A DNA stretch of 64,000 nucleotides, from positions 1-64,000 of the forward strand of contig DAICZS010000007.1 of NCBI GenBank assembly GCA_027311025.1, written 5' to 3'. The position numbers and the translations under genes are program-made. The notes under the pieces were generated by a model that worked only from the letters and a program-made list of their open reading frames with translations, searched no databases and had not been told where the DNA came from. The stretch is from Ferrovaceae bacterium (lineage in GTDB: Bacteria > Pseudomonadota > Gammaproteobacteria > Burkholderiales > Ferrovaceae). Numbering within the stretch: the stretch's first letter is position 1; each line of letters begins with the position of its first letter. Below, piece by piece: positions 31,986-41,619 of the stretch.

Positions 31986-32101
31986 CATGGTGGGTCTTGT
32001 TGCGCAAGCCTCCCATGATCAACAGGCAATACCCAATCGCCGGACGGCATGCTTCTCGCCGTCAGGCGGGTCATCGCAAGCCTCCGGTATTTTTTTGGAG
32101 G
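31986..32101 (+). promoter_or_regulatory. Structured 5' leader with three hairpins, the last covering the Shine-Dalgarno
   Basis: Hairpin 1 spans 31986-32017: CATGG/CCATG outer pairs, then GGG with CCT, then CTTG/CAAG, loop TTGCG, one mismatch and one bulge. Hairpin 2 spans 32038-32068: CGCC/GGCG and GACGGC/GCCGTC with one G-A mismatch. Hairpin 3 pairs CCTCC (32081-32085) with the Shine-Dalgarno GGAGG (32097-32101). The sequence CGCAAGCCTCC occurs twice (32003-32013 and 32075-32085), so the 5' arm of hairpin 1 could pair with either copy and the second choice would free the ribosome site. This is a candidate riboregulator or phage-type antisense RNA; function is inferred only. Confidence 0.5.
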
Positions 32102-32108
32102 ATGAGCG

Positions 32109-33152
32109 ATGATTGCATTCGATCTGTTTCAAGGGTTGTTTCGAAGTGTGGTTTATCTGGGGGTGGTGTTACGCCACCATTGGGGTCGTAAGGTGACGCC
32201 AGAACGATGGACGGAGCAAATGGCGGCTGCTGAAGCCATTCACGCACCGTTGGCGCTTCCGGCGCCGGCGCCGGCAGAGTCCGAATCATCATTGGCAGCA
32301 CCGGAGTTATCGGCACCTCAGCACCTTGTCCCTGTGCCTGATGCCGATTATCTGGTGAGTCAAGTGCTGGTGAGATACGGTGAGGGTTTTAACGTGGTTT
32401 GTCATTTCTATCGGCGTGATTCGCGCGTGGTCCGTGCACTCTGGCTGGATTACAAAAGCCTTCAGCGTAAACATGGGGCTTATGTTGTTCGGCGCCTGCG
32501 CACTCGTGCAGGCCAACAGGTTGCGAGAGCCAGGGGTTCAGCTCGTGCGCAAGGCGTAACGCCAAGGCGTTGGGGCCGTATCGCATTACCTGACGAATTT
32601 CTGGAATTTGAATCGCTCCAGGATCTGCGGGTGATACGACTCATGGAGAAAACTCTGGCAGACGCGGGGGCGCTGATCGAAGAGGAAATTCCCGAAAACC
32701 TGCTCAACAAGCGGCCGTGGCGTCTTCTCCCTCCCTGTGCCGCACCAGAGCACGAGTTGACGGATTTGCAGAAGCGACGCAAGACCATCGAACGCTCCAT
32801 GGAGGAAATCCGGGCGGAAGATGCGGCCCGTAAGGTGCCGCTAGCCAGCCAGGACAAGCTGTATCCCAACATGATCAAGCCGCCAGTAGTCAGTTCACAT
32901 AGCGGTGTGCTACGCAAAACCGGTTATGTGGAGCGTACGGATCCGTCAGGCCGCAAGTACCGTACTTTTTTCGCGGAAGTGGAGGATGAGGTGCGGACTA
33001 TTCGGCATATCGGCGTGGATTTGCAACGCGCCCTGTTGCGTGAACAGATCAACATCGGAGATCGGGTGGAAGTGTTCAATATCGGACTGGTCCCGGTAGG
33101 TTCGGGCAAGTACAAAAAGAAGATATGGAGTGCCCGAAAATTGCCGGTGTAA
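32109..33152 (+). CDS. Unrecognised 347-residue protein with plasmid-transfer-type C-terminal module
   Basis: A single gene with its own leader and terminator between mnmC and a CobD-like gene. The N-terminus is weakly hydrophobic (about 1-22), followed by an Ala/Pro-rich linker (46-80), a basic middle (120-160) and a helical charged stretch (about 200-250). The last 84 residues contain GYVERTDPSGRKYRTFF, then IGVDLQRAL and IGDRVEVFNIGLVPV. This resembles the GVDL-RAL...GD-V module that ends many plasmid relaxases and TraC/primase-type proteins; I recognise the pattern but cannot confirm it. No catalytic motif is visible. The ATG follows GGAGG at 7 bases. Confidence 0.75.
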   Translation: MIAFDLFQGLFRSVVYLGVVLRHHWGRKVTPERWTEQMAAAEAIHAPLALPAPAPAESESSLAAPELSAPQHLVPVPDADYLVSQVLVRYGEGFNVVCHFYRRDSRVVRALWLDYKSLQRKHGAYVVRRLRTRAGQQVARARGSARAQGVTPRRWGRIALPDEFLEFESLQDLRVIRLMEKTLADAGALIEEEIPENLLNKRPWRLLPPCAAPEHELTDLQKRRKTIERSMEEIRAEDAARKVPLASQDKLYPNMIKPPVVSSHSGVLRKTGYVERTDPSGRKYRTFFAEVEDEVRTIRHIGVDLQRALLREQINIGDRVEVFNIGLVPVGSGKYKKKIWSARKLPV

Positions 33153-33159
33153 TTGAACC

Positions 33160-33188
33160 ACGGGGGTGTCAACCCCCGTTTTTTTTTT
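33160..33188 (+). terminator. Intrinsic terminator after the 347-residue gene
   Basis: An 8-bp stem ACGGGGGT (33160-33167) with ACCCCCGT (33172-33179) and a 4-nt loop is followed by an uninterrupted run of ten T (33179-33188). It begins 8 bases after the stop codon and isolates this gene from the downstream CobD-like gene. Confidence 0.93.
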
Positions 33189-33233
33189 GCTGATTGTGTT
33201 AACCTCGACGGTATTCAGCCGCAGATCAAGACC

Positions 33234-34136
33234 ATGAACTTCTTTTCCATTCTGATTGCACTGCTACTGGAACAGTATCGTACTGTTTCCGCTCAAGCCA
33301 AAGTCTTTGCTCTCTATGATCGTTATGCCAGCAGCCTGGATGACCTGCTCAATTCAGGCGAACGGCACCATGGCATAGCCGCCTGGATTCTTGCGGTCGT
33401 ACCCGTCCTGCTGGTTTTTGGCACGCTCAACGTCGTCGCGGGCTGGATGGGTGTGGGCCTGGGATGGGCCATTGATGTGCTGGTGCTGACCCTGGTGCTG
33501 GACTTCAGGGTGGTGCTGAATCGCCTGTCTACGTTACAAGGCGAGTTGCGCCATATGGAGCGCGAACAGGTCGCAGAGCGCCTGGGTTTTCCGGGCCCAA
33601 GCGCTCCGGCGCTTGCCGAAATGGTGGCTCGTGGCATCGAGCTTGCGCTCATCGACATCCATACCCACCTGCTGGCCGTATTGTTCTGGTATTGCGTGTT
33701 GCCCGGACCGACCGGAGCGTTGTTGTACTTGATGGCGATGCGTCTTAACCGCCTTTGGGGCTCGGACACGCAAACCGATTTCGGACATTTCTCCCGCACG
33801 GCATTTTACTGGCTGGACTGGATACCCCTAAGGCTCACTGCACTGGCCTTTGCCATCGTGGGTAATTTCGAGGATTCGCTGTTCTGCTGGCGCACCCAGG
33901 CTTCAGGCCATCGCGTCAGTCTACGCATTATCCTGGCCAGTGCTGCCGGGGCCCTCGGGATTCGTCTTGGCGACTCATCCACGCCCAATCGTGTTTACGG
34001 AGGGCTGGACCTGGGCGTGGGCGAAGCACCTGACATTGACCACCTGAGAAGTGCCGAAGGCATGATCTGGCGCACCCTGGTGTTGTGGCTATTGATTATT
34101 GCACTGATGACGATTGCCGCCATGGTGGGGGGTTAA
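33234..34136 (+). CDS. CobD/CbiB-family inner-membrane protein
   Basis: A 300-residue multi-pass membrane protein starting at ATG 33234 (MNFFSILIALLLEQYR). Hydrophobic helices lie near 1-15, 50-95, 145-175 and at the C-terminus, with an NRVYGGLDLG segment near residue 245. It belongs to the CobD/CbiB-like family whose betaproteobacterial members are found beside rsgA and orn. No other cobalamin genes are seen in the window, so a role in cobinamide synthesis is doubtful; an AmpE-like role is another possibility. Its stop codon interlocks with that of rsgA. Confidence 0.75.
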   Translation: MNFFSILIALLLEQYRTVSAQAKVFALYDRYASSLDDLLNSGERHHGIAAWILAVVPVLLVFGTLNVVAGWMGVGLGWAIDVLVLTLVLDFRVVLNRLSTLQGELRHMEREQVAERLGFPGPSAPALAEMVARGIELALIDIHTHLLAVLFWYCVLPGPTGALLYLMAMRLNRLWGSDTQTDFGHFSRTAFYWLDWIPLRLTALAFAIVGNFEDSLFCWRTQASGHRVSLRIILASAAGALGIRLGDSSTPNRVYGGLDLGVGEAPDIDHLRSAEGMIWRTLVLWLLIIALMTIAAMVGG

Positions 34137-35023
34137 TCGTGGTTTCGATGACGCTTGGCCTGTTGCAGGCTGGTGAGATAGCGCAACCGTAACTCGCGGC
34201 GTTCGTTTCCCCGTGCCCAGTTTTTGAGGGCGCAGTCCGGTTCATTGAGATGCTGGCAATCCATGAACCGGCATTGCCCCAGAAGCCCCGAAAACTCCCT
34301 GAAATAACCTTCAATGGCATTGGGACTCAAGTGGGCCAGGCCAAATTCCTGCAGTCCTGGAGAATCGATGAGTGCGCTTTGCGCATCCATGGCGTAGTAA
34401 TGGGCTGCAGTGGTGGTGTGGCGCCCCGAATCCAGAGCCTGCGAGACGATGTTGGTGCGGGCCATGGCGTCAGGTACCAGGGCGTTGACCAGCGTGGATT
34501 TGCCCATGCCGGACTGCCCTACCAGAATGCTGACCTGTCCTGTCAGCACGGGGCGCAATGCCGATACGTCTTCCAGCGCGCTCAGTGAAACCAGGGGGTA
34601 GCCCAGTTCGACGTAGTACTCAAGTGCCGCGCGGACCCGTATCGCAGGGGCCCCCATATCCATTTTGTTGAGGATGATCATGGGTGCCACGCCGGCGGCG
34701 TCGGCAGCAATCAGGCAGCGGGTCAGCAGTTCGTCGCTGTAGGTGGGTTCTGGAGCCACGACGATCAGCGCCTGATCCACGTTGGCGGCCAACAGTTTTT
34801 CGCGCCAGGCATCCGCACGGTACAGCAGGGTACGGCGTTCATGCACCGTTTCAATGACGCCTTGTCCGGGAGAGGTCAACTGGATGTCTACCCGGTCCCC
34901 GCAGGCCACATCCTTGCGCTTGCCGCGGCGCACGCAGCTGATGGGCTGCCCGGAACCGGCAAGGGCAACGTCATAATGACGGCCAAATGCCGCAATGACT
35001 GTTCCGGTGAGGGCGTCGTTCAC
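34133..35023 (-). CDS. rsgA: Ribosome small-subunit-dependent GTPase RsgA
   Basis: A 296-residue circularly permuted GTPase that checks 30S subunit maturation. After an N-terminal OB fold the motifs run in permuted order: NKMD (G4), then GQSGMGKSTLVNAL (G1), then DSPGLQEFGL (G3). A C-terminal zinc knuckle is formed by CRFMDCQHLNEPDC. It overlaps the upstream protease gene by 4 bases (ATGA). Confidence 0.96.
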   Translation of the reverse strand: MNDALTGTVIAAFGRHYDVALAGSGQPISCVRRGKRKDVACGDRVDIQLTSPGQGVIETVHERRTLLYRADAWREKLLAANVDQALIVVAPEPTYSDELLTRCLIAADAAGVAPMIILNKMDMGAPAIRVRAALEYYVELGYPLVSLSALEDVSALRPVLTGQVSILVGQSGMGKSTLVNALVPDAMARTNIVSQALDSGRHTTTAAHYYAMDAQSALIDSPGLQEFGLAHLSPNAIEGYFREFSGLLGQCRFMDCQHLNEPDCALKNWARGNERRELRLRYLTSLQQAKRHRNHD

Positions 35024-36276
35024 GCGTTTTGCAGGGATTCCAGGCGCGCAATGCGCACTGCGGCCGGGGGATGTGAGTCATAAACGGCCGAGTGCAAAGG
35101 ATCCGGCGTCAGGGTCGAGGCATTATCCTGGTAAAGCTTGACCAGGGCACTGATCAATTCCCTGGCCGGGGTATGCTGGGCAGCATAGGCATCGGCCTCG
35201 AATTCATGCTTGCGGGAATAAAGGCTCATCAGGGGTTGCAGGGGAAAACCAAAAACCGGAATGACCAGGATGAACAGTATCAAGGCGATTGCAGTCCCCG
35301 GTGTGGTGACGCCCAGTCCGAGATAAAACCAGGGCGCTTCCTTGAGCCAACCCAGAAGCCCCAAAAAGACCAGGCTCAACCCAAACAACACCATGATGCG
35401 CTGGAACACGTGCTTTTGATGGTAATGCCCCAGCTCATGGGCCAGTACGGCCTCTGTTTCAGCGGGGTCCAGGCGCGTGAGCAGGGTGTCGAAAAACACG
35501 ACCCGTTTGCTTTTTCCAAAACCCGTGAAGTACGCGTTGCCATGATTCGAACGTTTGGACCCATCCATCACAAACAGCCCGCTGGAGCGAAAGCCGCAAC
35601 GCTTGAGGAGGGCTTCCACCCGCTGGCGCAAGTCCCCCGGGGGCAGTGGGGTAAACCGGTTGAACAGGGGGGCAATCAGGGTGGGGTAGAGCATCAGCAA
35701 CACCACATTGAAGGCCATCCAGGCTGCCCAGGCCCAGAGCCACCACAGGCTTCCCAACGAATTCATCATCCAGACCGCCGCCAAAAACACGGGGGCACCC
35801 AGGCCCACGGTAATCAGGGATTCGCGCAACAAATCCATCAAAAACAGTCTCGGGGTGATGCGATTGAAACCAAAGCGCGCTTCCACGCCAAAAGTGCCGT
35901 ACAGGCTGAGCGGCAAATCCACCAGTGCGCCGACCAGAAGGACGCTGCCACCGAGCGCCAGATCATGCAGGCTGCCGTTTCCCAAGGCGTCTGCCAGCCA
36001 CCGGTCCAAACCCTCCAGTACGCCACCCTCGATAAAGCCCAGCAGTAGCAAGGCGTCGGTCAGGGTGTGTATCATACGAAGCCTGGTTTTGGCGCAGGTG
36101 TAATCAGCAGCTTTTTGATGGTCTTCCAGCGCAATGCGGTTTTGAAACGCCGCGGGGACGCTTTGTCGGTTAAGCTTGACGTGGCGAATCTGTCTCAATG
36201 CCAGCCACAGGCGTCCTGCAGTCACGCCTGCCAGCAGCGCCAGAAAAACCAGGTGAAACAACATCGAAGCATTCAT
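35020..36276 (-). CDS. M48 family metalloprotease, Ste24/CAAX-prenyl-protease type
   Basis: A membrane zinc protease of about 418 residues if started at ATG 36276 ([15 protein letters not shown]); ATG 36321 is an alternative. [11 protein letters not shown] near residue 280 is the HExxH site and [11 protein letters not shown] supplies the third ligand. Several transmembrane helices surround it. Bacterial homologues are thought to degrade damaged inner-membrane proteins. It is divergent from orn and precedes rsgA. Confidence 0.9.
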   Translation of the reverse strand: MNASMLFHLVFLALLAGVTAGRLWLALRQIRHVKLNRQSVPAAFQNRIALEDHQKAADYTCAKTRLRMIHTLTDALLLLGFIEGGVLEGLDRWLADALGNGSLHDLALGGSVLLVGALVDLPLSLYGTFGVEARFGFNRITPRLFLMDLLRESLITVGLGAPVFLAAVWMMNSLGSLWWLWAWAAWMAFNVVLLMLYPTLIAPLFNRFTPLPPGDLRQRVEALLKRCGFRSSGLFVMDGSKRSNHGNAYFTGFGKSKRVVFFDTLLTRLDPAETEAVLAHELGHYHQKHVFQRIMVLFGLSLVFLGLLGWLKEAPWFYLGLGVTTPGTAIALILFILVIPVFGFPLQPLMSLYSRKHEFEADAYAAQHTPARELISALVKLYQDNASTLTPDPLHSAVYDSHPPAAVRIARLESLQNA

Positions 36277-36332
36277 GTAATGATGAGTGTCGTCAGAAAA
36301 CGCAAGTAGGAAAAGGATCAAACCACCGAATT

Positions 36333-36878
36333 ATGGCACAAGACAAGAACCGCCTCATCTGGGTCGACATGGAAATGACGGGACTCGACCCCGCGCGCGA
36401 CAGAATCATCGAAGTGGCCATCGTGATCACTGACAACCAGTTGGCCACGGTCGCCGAGGCACCTGTACTGGTGGTCCATCAGTCAGATGCCGTGCTGGAT
36501 GGCATGGATGCGTGGAACAAGGGAACGCACGGCCGTTCGGGACTGATCGACAAGGTCAAGGCCTCTTCGCTGGATGAAGCCAGGGCAGAAGAATCGCTTC
36601 TGGCCTTTCTCAAGGAATATGTTCCGTCTGGCGAATCACCCCTGTGCGGCAATTCCATTTGCCAGGACAGGCGTTTCCTGGCCAATTACATGCCCAGCCT
36701 GGAACGCTACTTTCATTACCGCAACCTGGATGTCAGCACACTCAAAGAGCTCTCCAAGCGCTGGAAGCCCGAAATTTACGGGGCGTTCAAAAAATCAGGA
36801 AAACATGAGGCCCTGGCGGATATCTACGAGTCCATCGAAGAGCTCAAACATTACCGGGAGCACTTCATCAAGCTTTAA
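36333..36878 (+). CDS. orn: Oligoribonuclease
   Basis: A 181-residue DEDDh exonuclease that degrades 2-5 nt RNAs and pGpG. It starts at ATG 36333 with [20 protein letters not shown], containing the first two acidic ligands; [20 protein letters not shown] near the end completes the site. The frame extends upstream to 36198 but without family similarity. The stop codon interlocks with that of dsbD. Confidence 0.96.
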   Translation: MAQDKNRLIWVDMEMTGLDPARDRIIEVAIVITDNQLATVAEAPVLVVHQSDAVLDGMDAWNKGTHGRSGLIDKVKASSLDEARAEESLLAFLKEYVPSGESPLCGNSICQDRRFLANYMPSLERYFHYRNLDVSTLKELSKRWKPEIYGAFKKSGKHEALADIYESIEELKHYREHFIKL

Positions 36879-38572
36879 CGGAATACCTTGTTGAGGTGCT
36901 CCAGAAACTGTTGCGCGGGCACATAGCCCACGAGCCGTCCCTCGCTGACTTCGTGGCCGTCACTGCCATAGAAAATGGTGCCAGGGGGGCCGAACAAGCC
37001 GAAGCGTGCCAGCAGGGCCTGGTCTTCCGGGGTGTTTTGAGTAACGTCCGCGCGCAGCAGTACGCCCTTTTCCAGGGTTGATTTTACTTCCTGGGTGGGG
37101 AAAACCTTCTTTTCCATCTCAACGCAAGAGACGCACCAATCGGCGTAAAAATCCAGGAGTACGGGGCGCCCCTCTGCAGCAGCCCTGCCAAGGGCTTGAT
37201 CCAGCGCCGCCGTGGAGGTCACGCGTTCAAAGTGGGGACCATTCGTACTGATCCGTGATCCCAGAAGCGGCATCACCATCCAGAGCGCAACGCCCAGCAA
37301 GAGCACACCAAAGAACCGTTTGACCCAGACCATCCAGCGCCCGGCCCGGGGCAACAACGCTCCAGCTGAAGTACCGATCACCAGCAGCGGCACGCCCATT
37401 CCCAGCGCCAGGATGAACAATGCTGCCCCTCCCAGGGCGATGTCATGGGTCTGTGCGATATAAAGCAGTCCGCCAGCCAGCGGGGCTGCCACACAAGGCC
37501 CCATGACCAGGGCCGAGAGGATGCCCATCAAGCCGACTCCCAGGTACTTTCCCCCGGGTAGCCGGCGGGACAGGTTGTTCAAGCCGTTTTGTAGCACGGG
37601 TGGCAACTCCAACTGGTACACATCGAACATGGAAAGCGCCAGGATGACAAACAGGATGGCCGTGCCGATCTGAACGGGTGGTGTTTGCAGGGTGTTGGAC
37701 AGCAGCGTGCCTGAGAGCCCGGCCAGAACCCCGGCCATGGCGTAGGTCACCGCCATCCCCATTACATAGGTGAGGGACAGGCCAAAGGCGCGGCTTTTGG
37801 TAATGTCATGTCCCTGGCCGGCGATGATGCCCGAGAGGATGGGAATCATGGGAAACACGCAGGGGGTCATGGCCAGCAAGAGTCCGAAACCGAAAAAAGT
37901 GGCCAGCACGAGTAGTGGTCTTGCCCCTTTCAGGAAGCTCAGAAACTCATTGGGGTTGGCCGAGTTGATGTCGGGAGCACGCTCTAACGGGGTGTTTCCG
38001 GAAACGGGTTGGTAACGGCCGGTCAGCGAGGCCAGAACGAAATGTTGCGTGGTGGGCGGGTAGCAGATCCCCTGTTCGGCGCAGCCCTGATAGGTCACTG
38101 CCAGTTCCCGTGGGGGGTCCGCGGGCAGACTGACGTCCACGGCGAAGGGGTGGTGATACACCCAGACACGACCAAAACTGGGGTCCTGTTTGCTCTCGGC
38201 TTGCGGAAAGGCGATTCGGCCTACCGAAGTTTCAGTGGCGTCGACGATCTTGATCCGGTCGCGATACAGGTAATAGCCTGGGGCAGGCGTAAACGCCACG
38301 GCCAGGTCCTGGGCCGCCGCAGTACTGATGCTGACCTTGAAAGCCTCTTCGGGCATCAGGAAGGTTTTGGGGGCATTGGATGTGGCCAGTGTTGCCGGCA
38401 GGGCGGGCTTATTGAAGGGCAACGCTTCAGAAGCGCCTGCAGGGGGCATGGCAGTGGCAAGGAGCAGGGCCCCCAACAGGGGGAGCGTGCACGATCCAAG
38501 GCGTTGCAGTCGCAAGCGGGCAAAGTCCATCAATGTCTGGTTTTCCTGGGGTAACGGTCTTAAGTCGGACAT
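36875..38572 (-). CDS. dsbD: Thiol:disulfide interchange protein DsbD
   Basis: A 565-residue protein that moves electrons from cytoplasmic thioredoxin to periplasmic partners. It has a signal peptide, an N-terminal immunoglobulin-like domain with Cys164 and Cys170 (CAEQGIC), eight membrane helices with conserved cysteines ([10 protein letters not shown] and [12 protein letters not shown]), and a C-terminal thioredoxin domain with [12 protein letters not shown], where CVSC replaces the more usual CVAC. A GGAG ribosome site overlaps the end of queG, so the two are likely an operon. Confidence 0.96.
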   Translation of the reverse strand: MSDLRPLPQENQTLMDFARLRLQRLGSCTLPLLGALLLATAMPPAGASEALPFNKPALPATLATSNAPKTFLMPEEAFKVSISTAAAQDLAVAFTPAPGYYLYRDRIKIVDATETSVGRIAFPQAESKQDPSFGRVWVYHHPFAVDVSLPADPPRELAVTYQGCAEQGICYPPTTQHFVLASLTGRYQPVSGNTPLERAPDINSANPNEFLSFLKGARPLLVLATFFGFGLLLAMTPCVFPMIPILSGIIAGQGHDITKSRAFGLSLTYVMGMAVTYAMAGVLAGLSGTLLSNTLQTPPVQIGTAILFVILALSMFDVYQLELPPVLQNGLNNLSRRLPGGKYLGVGLMGILSALVMGPCVAAPLAGGLLYIAQTHDIALGGAALFILALGMGVPLLVIGTSAGALLPRAGRWMVWVKRFFGVLLLGVALWMVMPLLGSRISTNGPHFERVTSTAALDQALGRAAAEGRPVLLDFYADWCVSCVEMEKKVFPTQEVKSTLEKGVLLRADVTQNTPEDQALLARFGLFGPPGTIFYGSDGHEVSEGRLVGYVPAQQFLEHLNKVFR

Positions 38573-38573
38573 T

Positions 38574-39635
38574 TTACTCCGACAACCGGCGCAGCGCCCA
38601 GTTCACATGTTCCCGCACCAGTGCCGAAGGATGGTCCTGGCGCTGGTGCAATGCAGCGATGGCCTTGGGCTGCGGTGGGCCATTGCCGAGGGCGACGGCA
38701 ATGTTGCGCAGCCAGCGCTCATGACCGATGCGGCGAATGGCAGAACCGGCCATCTGGTCATTGAACCGGGTTTCGTCCCAGGAAAACAGGGCAACCAGTT
38801 GGTCGGACTGGAGTGCGCGACGCGGGGCAAAATCAGAAACCGGGGATTGTTGGGCAAAGCGGTTCCACGGGCAGACCAGTTGGCAGTCATCGCAGCCGTA
38901 GATGCGGTTGCCAATCAGCGGTCTTAACGGCTCGGGGATGGCCCCCTTGAGTTCGATGGTCAGGTAGGAGATGCAGCGCTGTGCGTCCAGTCGGTAAGGT
39001 CCCAGGATGGCCTGGGTTGGGCACACGTCGATGCAGGACTGACAGGTTCCGCAATGGTCCTCAACGGGAGCATCGACGGGCAGGGGCAGGTCAGTGTAAA
39101 TTTCGCCCAGGAAGAAAAAAGATCCGCCATCCCGACGCAACAACAGGGTGTGTTTGCCGCGCCAGCCCAGCCCACCCTGATGGGCAATTTCCACCTCCAG
39201 CACGGGGGCACTGTCTGTAAACACCCGGTAGTTGAAAGGCCCCCAGTGCTGCTCCAGCCGGTGGGCCAGTTGCTGCAGGCGGGAGCGCAGCACCTTATGG
39301 TAGTCCCGTCCCAGGGCATACCGCGAGATGTAACCACGGTCAGGGTCAGACAGCGTCGTTTCGGCCTCGCTCAGGGGGGTGGTGAGATAGGGCATGCACA
39401 CGCTGATGACGCGCAGGGTGCCCGGATGCAGCGCGGTGGGGTCCGCGCGCAGGGCAGCGTGTTGCCGCATGAAGTGCATTTCGCCATGATGCCCCGCATC
39501 AAGCCACGCCTGTAGCCTGAGGGTGGCCTCGCGCAGATCGGGGCGCGTCACGCTCACGGCATCAAAGCCCAGATCCAGTGCGCTCTGGGTTAGCAGCAAT
39601 TTGAGCGCGTGGGGGGAAGGCGGGGCAGGCATCAT
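38574..39635 (-). CDS. queG: Epoxyqueuosine reductase
   Basis: A 353-residue cobalamin-dependent enzyme that performs the last step of queuosine formation in tRNA. Two 4Fe-4S motifs are visible, CGTCQSCIDVCPTQAI and CDDCQLVCPWN, and a HEAT-like C-terminus follows. The start has two adjacent Met codons (39635, 39632). It is divergent from tsaE, as in many proteobacteria. Confidence 0.95.
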   Translation of the reverse strand: MMPAPPSPHALKLLLTQSALDLGFDAVSVTRPDLREATLRLQAWLDAGHHGEMHFMRQHAALRADPTALHPGTLRVISVCMPYLTTPLSEAETTLSDPDRGYISRYALGRDYHKVLRSRLQQLAHRLEQHWGPFNYRVFTDSAPVLEVEIAHQGGLGWRGKHTLLLRRDGGSFFFLGEIYTDLPLPVDAPVEDHCGTCQSCIDVCPTQAILGPYRLDAQRCISYLTIELKGAIPEPLRPLIGNRIYGCDDCQLVCPWNRFAQQSPVSDFAPRRALQSDQLVALFSWDETRFNDQMAGSAIRRIGHERWLRNIAVALGNGPPQPKAIAALHQRQDHPSALVREHVNWALRRLSE

Positions 39636-39733
39636 GACGACCCATGATACCCGAGCAGGCCAACGCTTGCGTTGACGCCCGGGGTATGGTTCGATATCAG
39701 GTTAACCAATCCCAATGCCGTACGAGGTCAGAA

Positions 39734-40222
39734 TTGAACGAGCCAGATGCCGCCGCCCCCTTGACGCTTGAATTCGGGCTTTCCGACCTCGCAGCCACGG
39801 AACATTGGGCAACGCGGTTTGCCGCCTGCCTCAAGCCAGGCATGCTCGTGCTGCTGCAGGGAGACCTTGGTGCGGGTAAAACCACCGTCGTGCGGGCCGT
39901 GTTGCGCGCCCTGGGGGTCGAAGGAAATATCAAGAGCCCTACCTATCCCGTGCTTGAAACCTATAATGTTTCGAGCTTATACTTGTATCACTTTGATTTT
40001 TATCGAATCAAAAGCCATTCTGAACTGGAGGACGCTGGTTTTCGTGAATGCTTCGGCGGAGCGGGACTGTGTTTCGTGGAATGGCCTGAAAAAGCAGGGA
40101 ACTGGCTCCCTGCAGCGGATGTCCTTATCGAATTGCGTGCGGAGGGGGAAGGGAGAAAGCTGACCGTCACTGCGGGCTCATTATTGGGACGACAATGCCT
40201 CGAGCGTATTTTCATTTCCTGA
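39734..40222 (+). CDS. tsaE: tRNA threonylcarbamoyladenosine biosynthesis ATPase TsaE
   Basis: A P-loop protein that works with TsaB and TsaD to make t6A37 in tRNA. GDLGAGKTTVVRA is Walker A, IKSPTYPVLETY the switch region, and HFDFYRI the Walker B-like motif. TTG 39734, 6 bases after GAGG, gives a normal length of 162 residues. Upstream in-frame starts at 39686 and 39644 lack conservation. It overlaps amiC by 28 bases. Confidence 0.92.
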   Translation: MNEPDAAAPLTLEFGLSDLAATEHWATRFAACLKPGMLVLLQGDLGAGKTTVVRAVLRALGVEGNIKSPTYPVLETYNVSSLYLYHFDFYRIKSHSELEDAGFRECFGGAGLCFVEWPEKAGNWLPAADVLIELRAEGEGRKLTVTAGSLLGRQCLERIFIS

Positions 40223-41619
40223 CAGGGCTCCTGCTCCTCGCGGGAGTCGCAAGCGCCTTCTGGGCTCCTGCTGCGGTGGCAGGCACCCGCATCCATTCCG
40301 TCAGGCTCTGGCCCGCCGAAGCCTACACCCGGGTCACTTTCGAATCGAACACCGGCATTCGCAGCACCCTGTTTTCGGTGGAGCATCCCGACCGGCTGGT
40401 ACTCGACCTCGAAGGGGTGGAACTGGGCCCCCCCCTTGAAACCATGGCGCGCAACCTCAAGGCGGATGACCCCTACATCAAGGGAATTCGGGTAGGGCGT
40501 TTCAAACCAGGCGTTCTGCGCGTGGTATTCGACCTCAAGACCCGGGTCAAGGCCAGCACTTCCCTGCTCGATCCAGTGGCAACATACGGTTACCGGCTGG
40601 TCCTTGATATCTATCCCGAAACGCCTGCGGACCCCCTGATGGCGCTCTTGGAAAGCCATCAAGCTGCGGTCACCACCCCGCAGGGGCCCGATACGCCGCA
40701 GGCTGTCGAGTCTGCGCCACCGCCGGCCCCTCCCGCGGTTTCCGAAGGGGCCGGGGTGGCCCCGGCACTGGAGGCCCCGATTGCAACGGCGGCTGCCACG
40801 CTCCCGTCGTCAGGCGCGCCTGAGCCGTCCCTGAATGTTGCCCCCTCATCTTTGAAGCCCCGAAACCTGCAACAGCGCATCATCATTGCCGTGGACGCGG
40901 GTCACGGCGGAGAGGATCCCGGGGCGCATGGCCGCGGCGGCACCTATGAGAAAAGGGTGACGCTTTCCATCGCGCGACGGCTCAAGGCCAAAATCGATGC
41001 GCAACCCAACCTGCGCGCCGTCCTGATTCGCGACGGCGACTACTTCATCCCGCTCCAGGGTCGCACGGCCAGGGCTCGGCAACTGCATGCTGACCTGTTC
41101 GTGTCGATTCACGCAGATGCCTTCATCAACAGCGATGCGCGCGGTTCTTCGGTGTTTGCCCTGTCCGAAAAAGGGGCTACCTCGGTTGCGGCGCGCTGGC
41201 TGGCCAAGCGGGAAAATGATGCCGATCTCATCGGCGGGGTCAATATCAATGCGCACGAAACCTATCTGGCCCAAACCCTCTTCGATTTGTCTCAAACGGC
41301 CACCATCAACGACAGCCTCAAAATTGCCCGGGCGGTACTGGGCGAGTTGGGCCATGTCAACGCACTACACAAGGGCGAAGTGGAACAGGCAGGATTTGCC
41401 GTACTGAAGTCTCCCGACATTCCTTCCATCCTGGTGGAGACTGCATTCATCACCAACCCCGACGAGGAACGACGCCTGAACGATACTCAATACCAGGACC
41501 GCCTGGCTGAGGCAATCCTGACTGGCCTGCAGCACTATCTGGCAGCCAACCCACCCCTGAACAAATCCCGTACCGTACGATCTGACCTGAATGGCAGTCG
41601 TCTTGCTGTGTTTCCATGA
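40195..41619 (+). CDS. amiC: N-acetylmuramoyl-L-alanine amidase, AmiC type
   Basis: A 474-residue periplasmic hydrolase that splits septal peptidoglycan. A signal peptide (about 1-29) is followed by an AMIN domain (about 30-140, septal targeting), a Pro/Ala-rich linker and an Amidase_3 domain with the zinc ligands in VDAGHGGEDPGA, the glutamate in TYEKRVTL and VSIHADAF, and the catalytic glutamate in VETAFITNP. Location between tsaE and mutL is conserved. Confidence 0.96.
   Translation: MPRAYFHFLTGLLLLAGVASAFWAPAAVAGTRIHSVRLWPAEAYTRVTFESNTGIRSTLFSVEHPDRLVLDLEGVELGPPLETMARNLKADDPYIKGIRVGRFKPGVLRVVFDLKTRVKASTSLLDPVATYGYRLVLDIYPETPADPLMALLESHQAAVTTPQGPDTPQAVESAPPPAPPAVSEGAGVAPALEAPIATAAATLPSSGAPEPSLNVAPSSLKPRNLQQRIIIAVDAGHGGEDPGAHGRGGTYEKRVTLSIARRLKAKIDAQPNLRAVLIRDGDYFIPLQGRTARARQLHADLFVSIHADAFINSDARGSSVFALSEKGATSVAARWLAKRENDADLIGGVNINAHETYLAQTLFDLSQTATINDSLKIARAVLGELGHVNALHKGEVEQAGFAVLKSPDIPSILVETAFITNPDEERRLNDTQYQDRLAEAILTGLQHYLAANPPLNKSRTVRSDLNGSRLAVFP

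Noticed and set aside
31796-32074. 92-codon minus-strand frame across the mnmC start and the hairpin leader
   Set aside because: It lacks a ribosome site and antisense-reads both mnmC's upstream part and the structured leader. Similar small frames are often annotated over structured RNAs, which supports an RNA rather than a protein reading.
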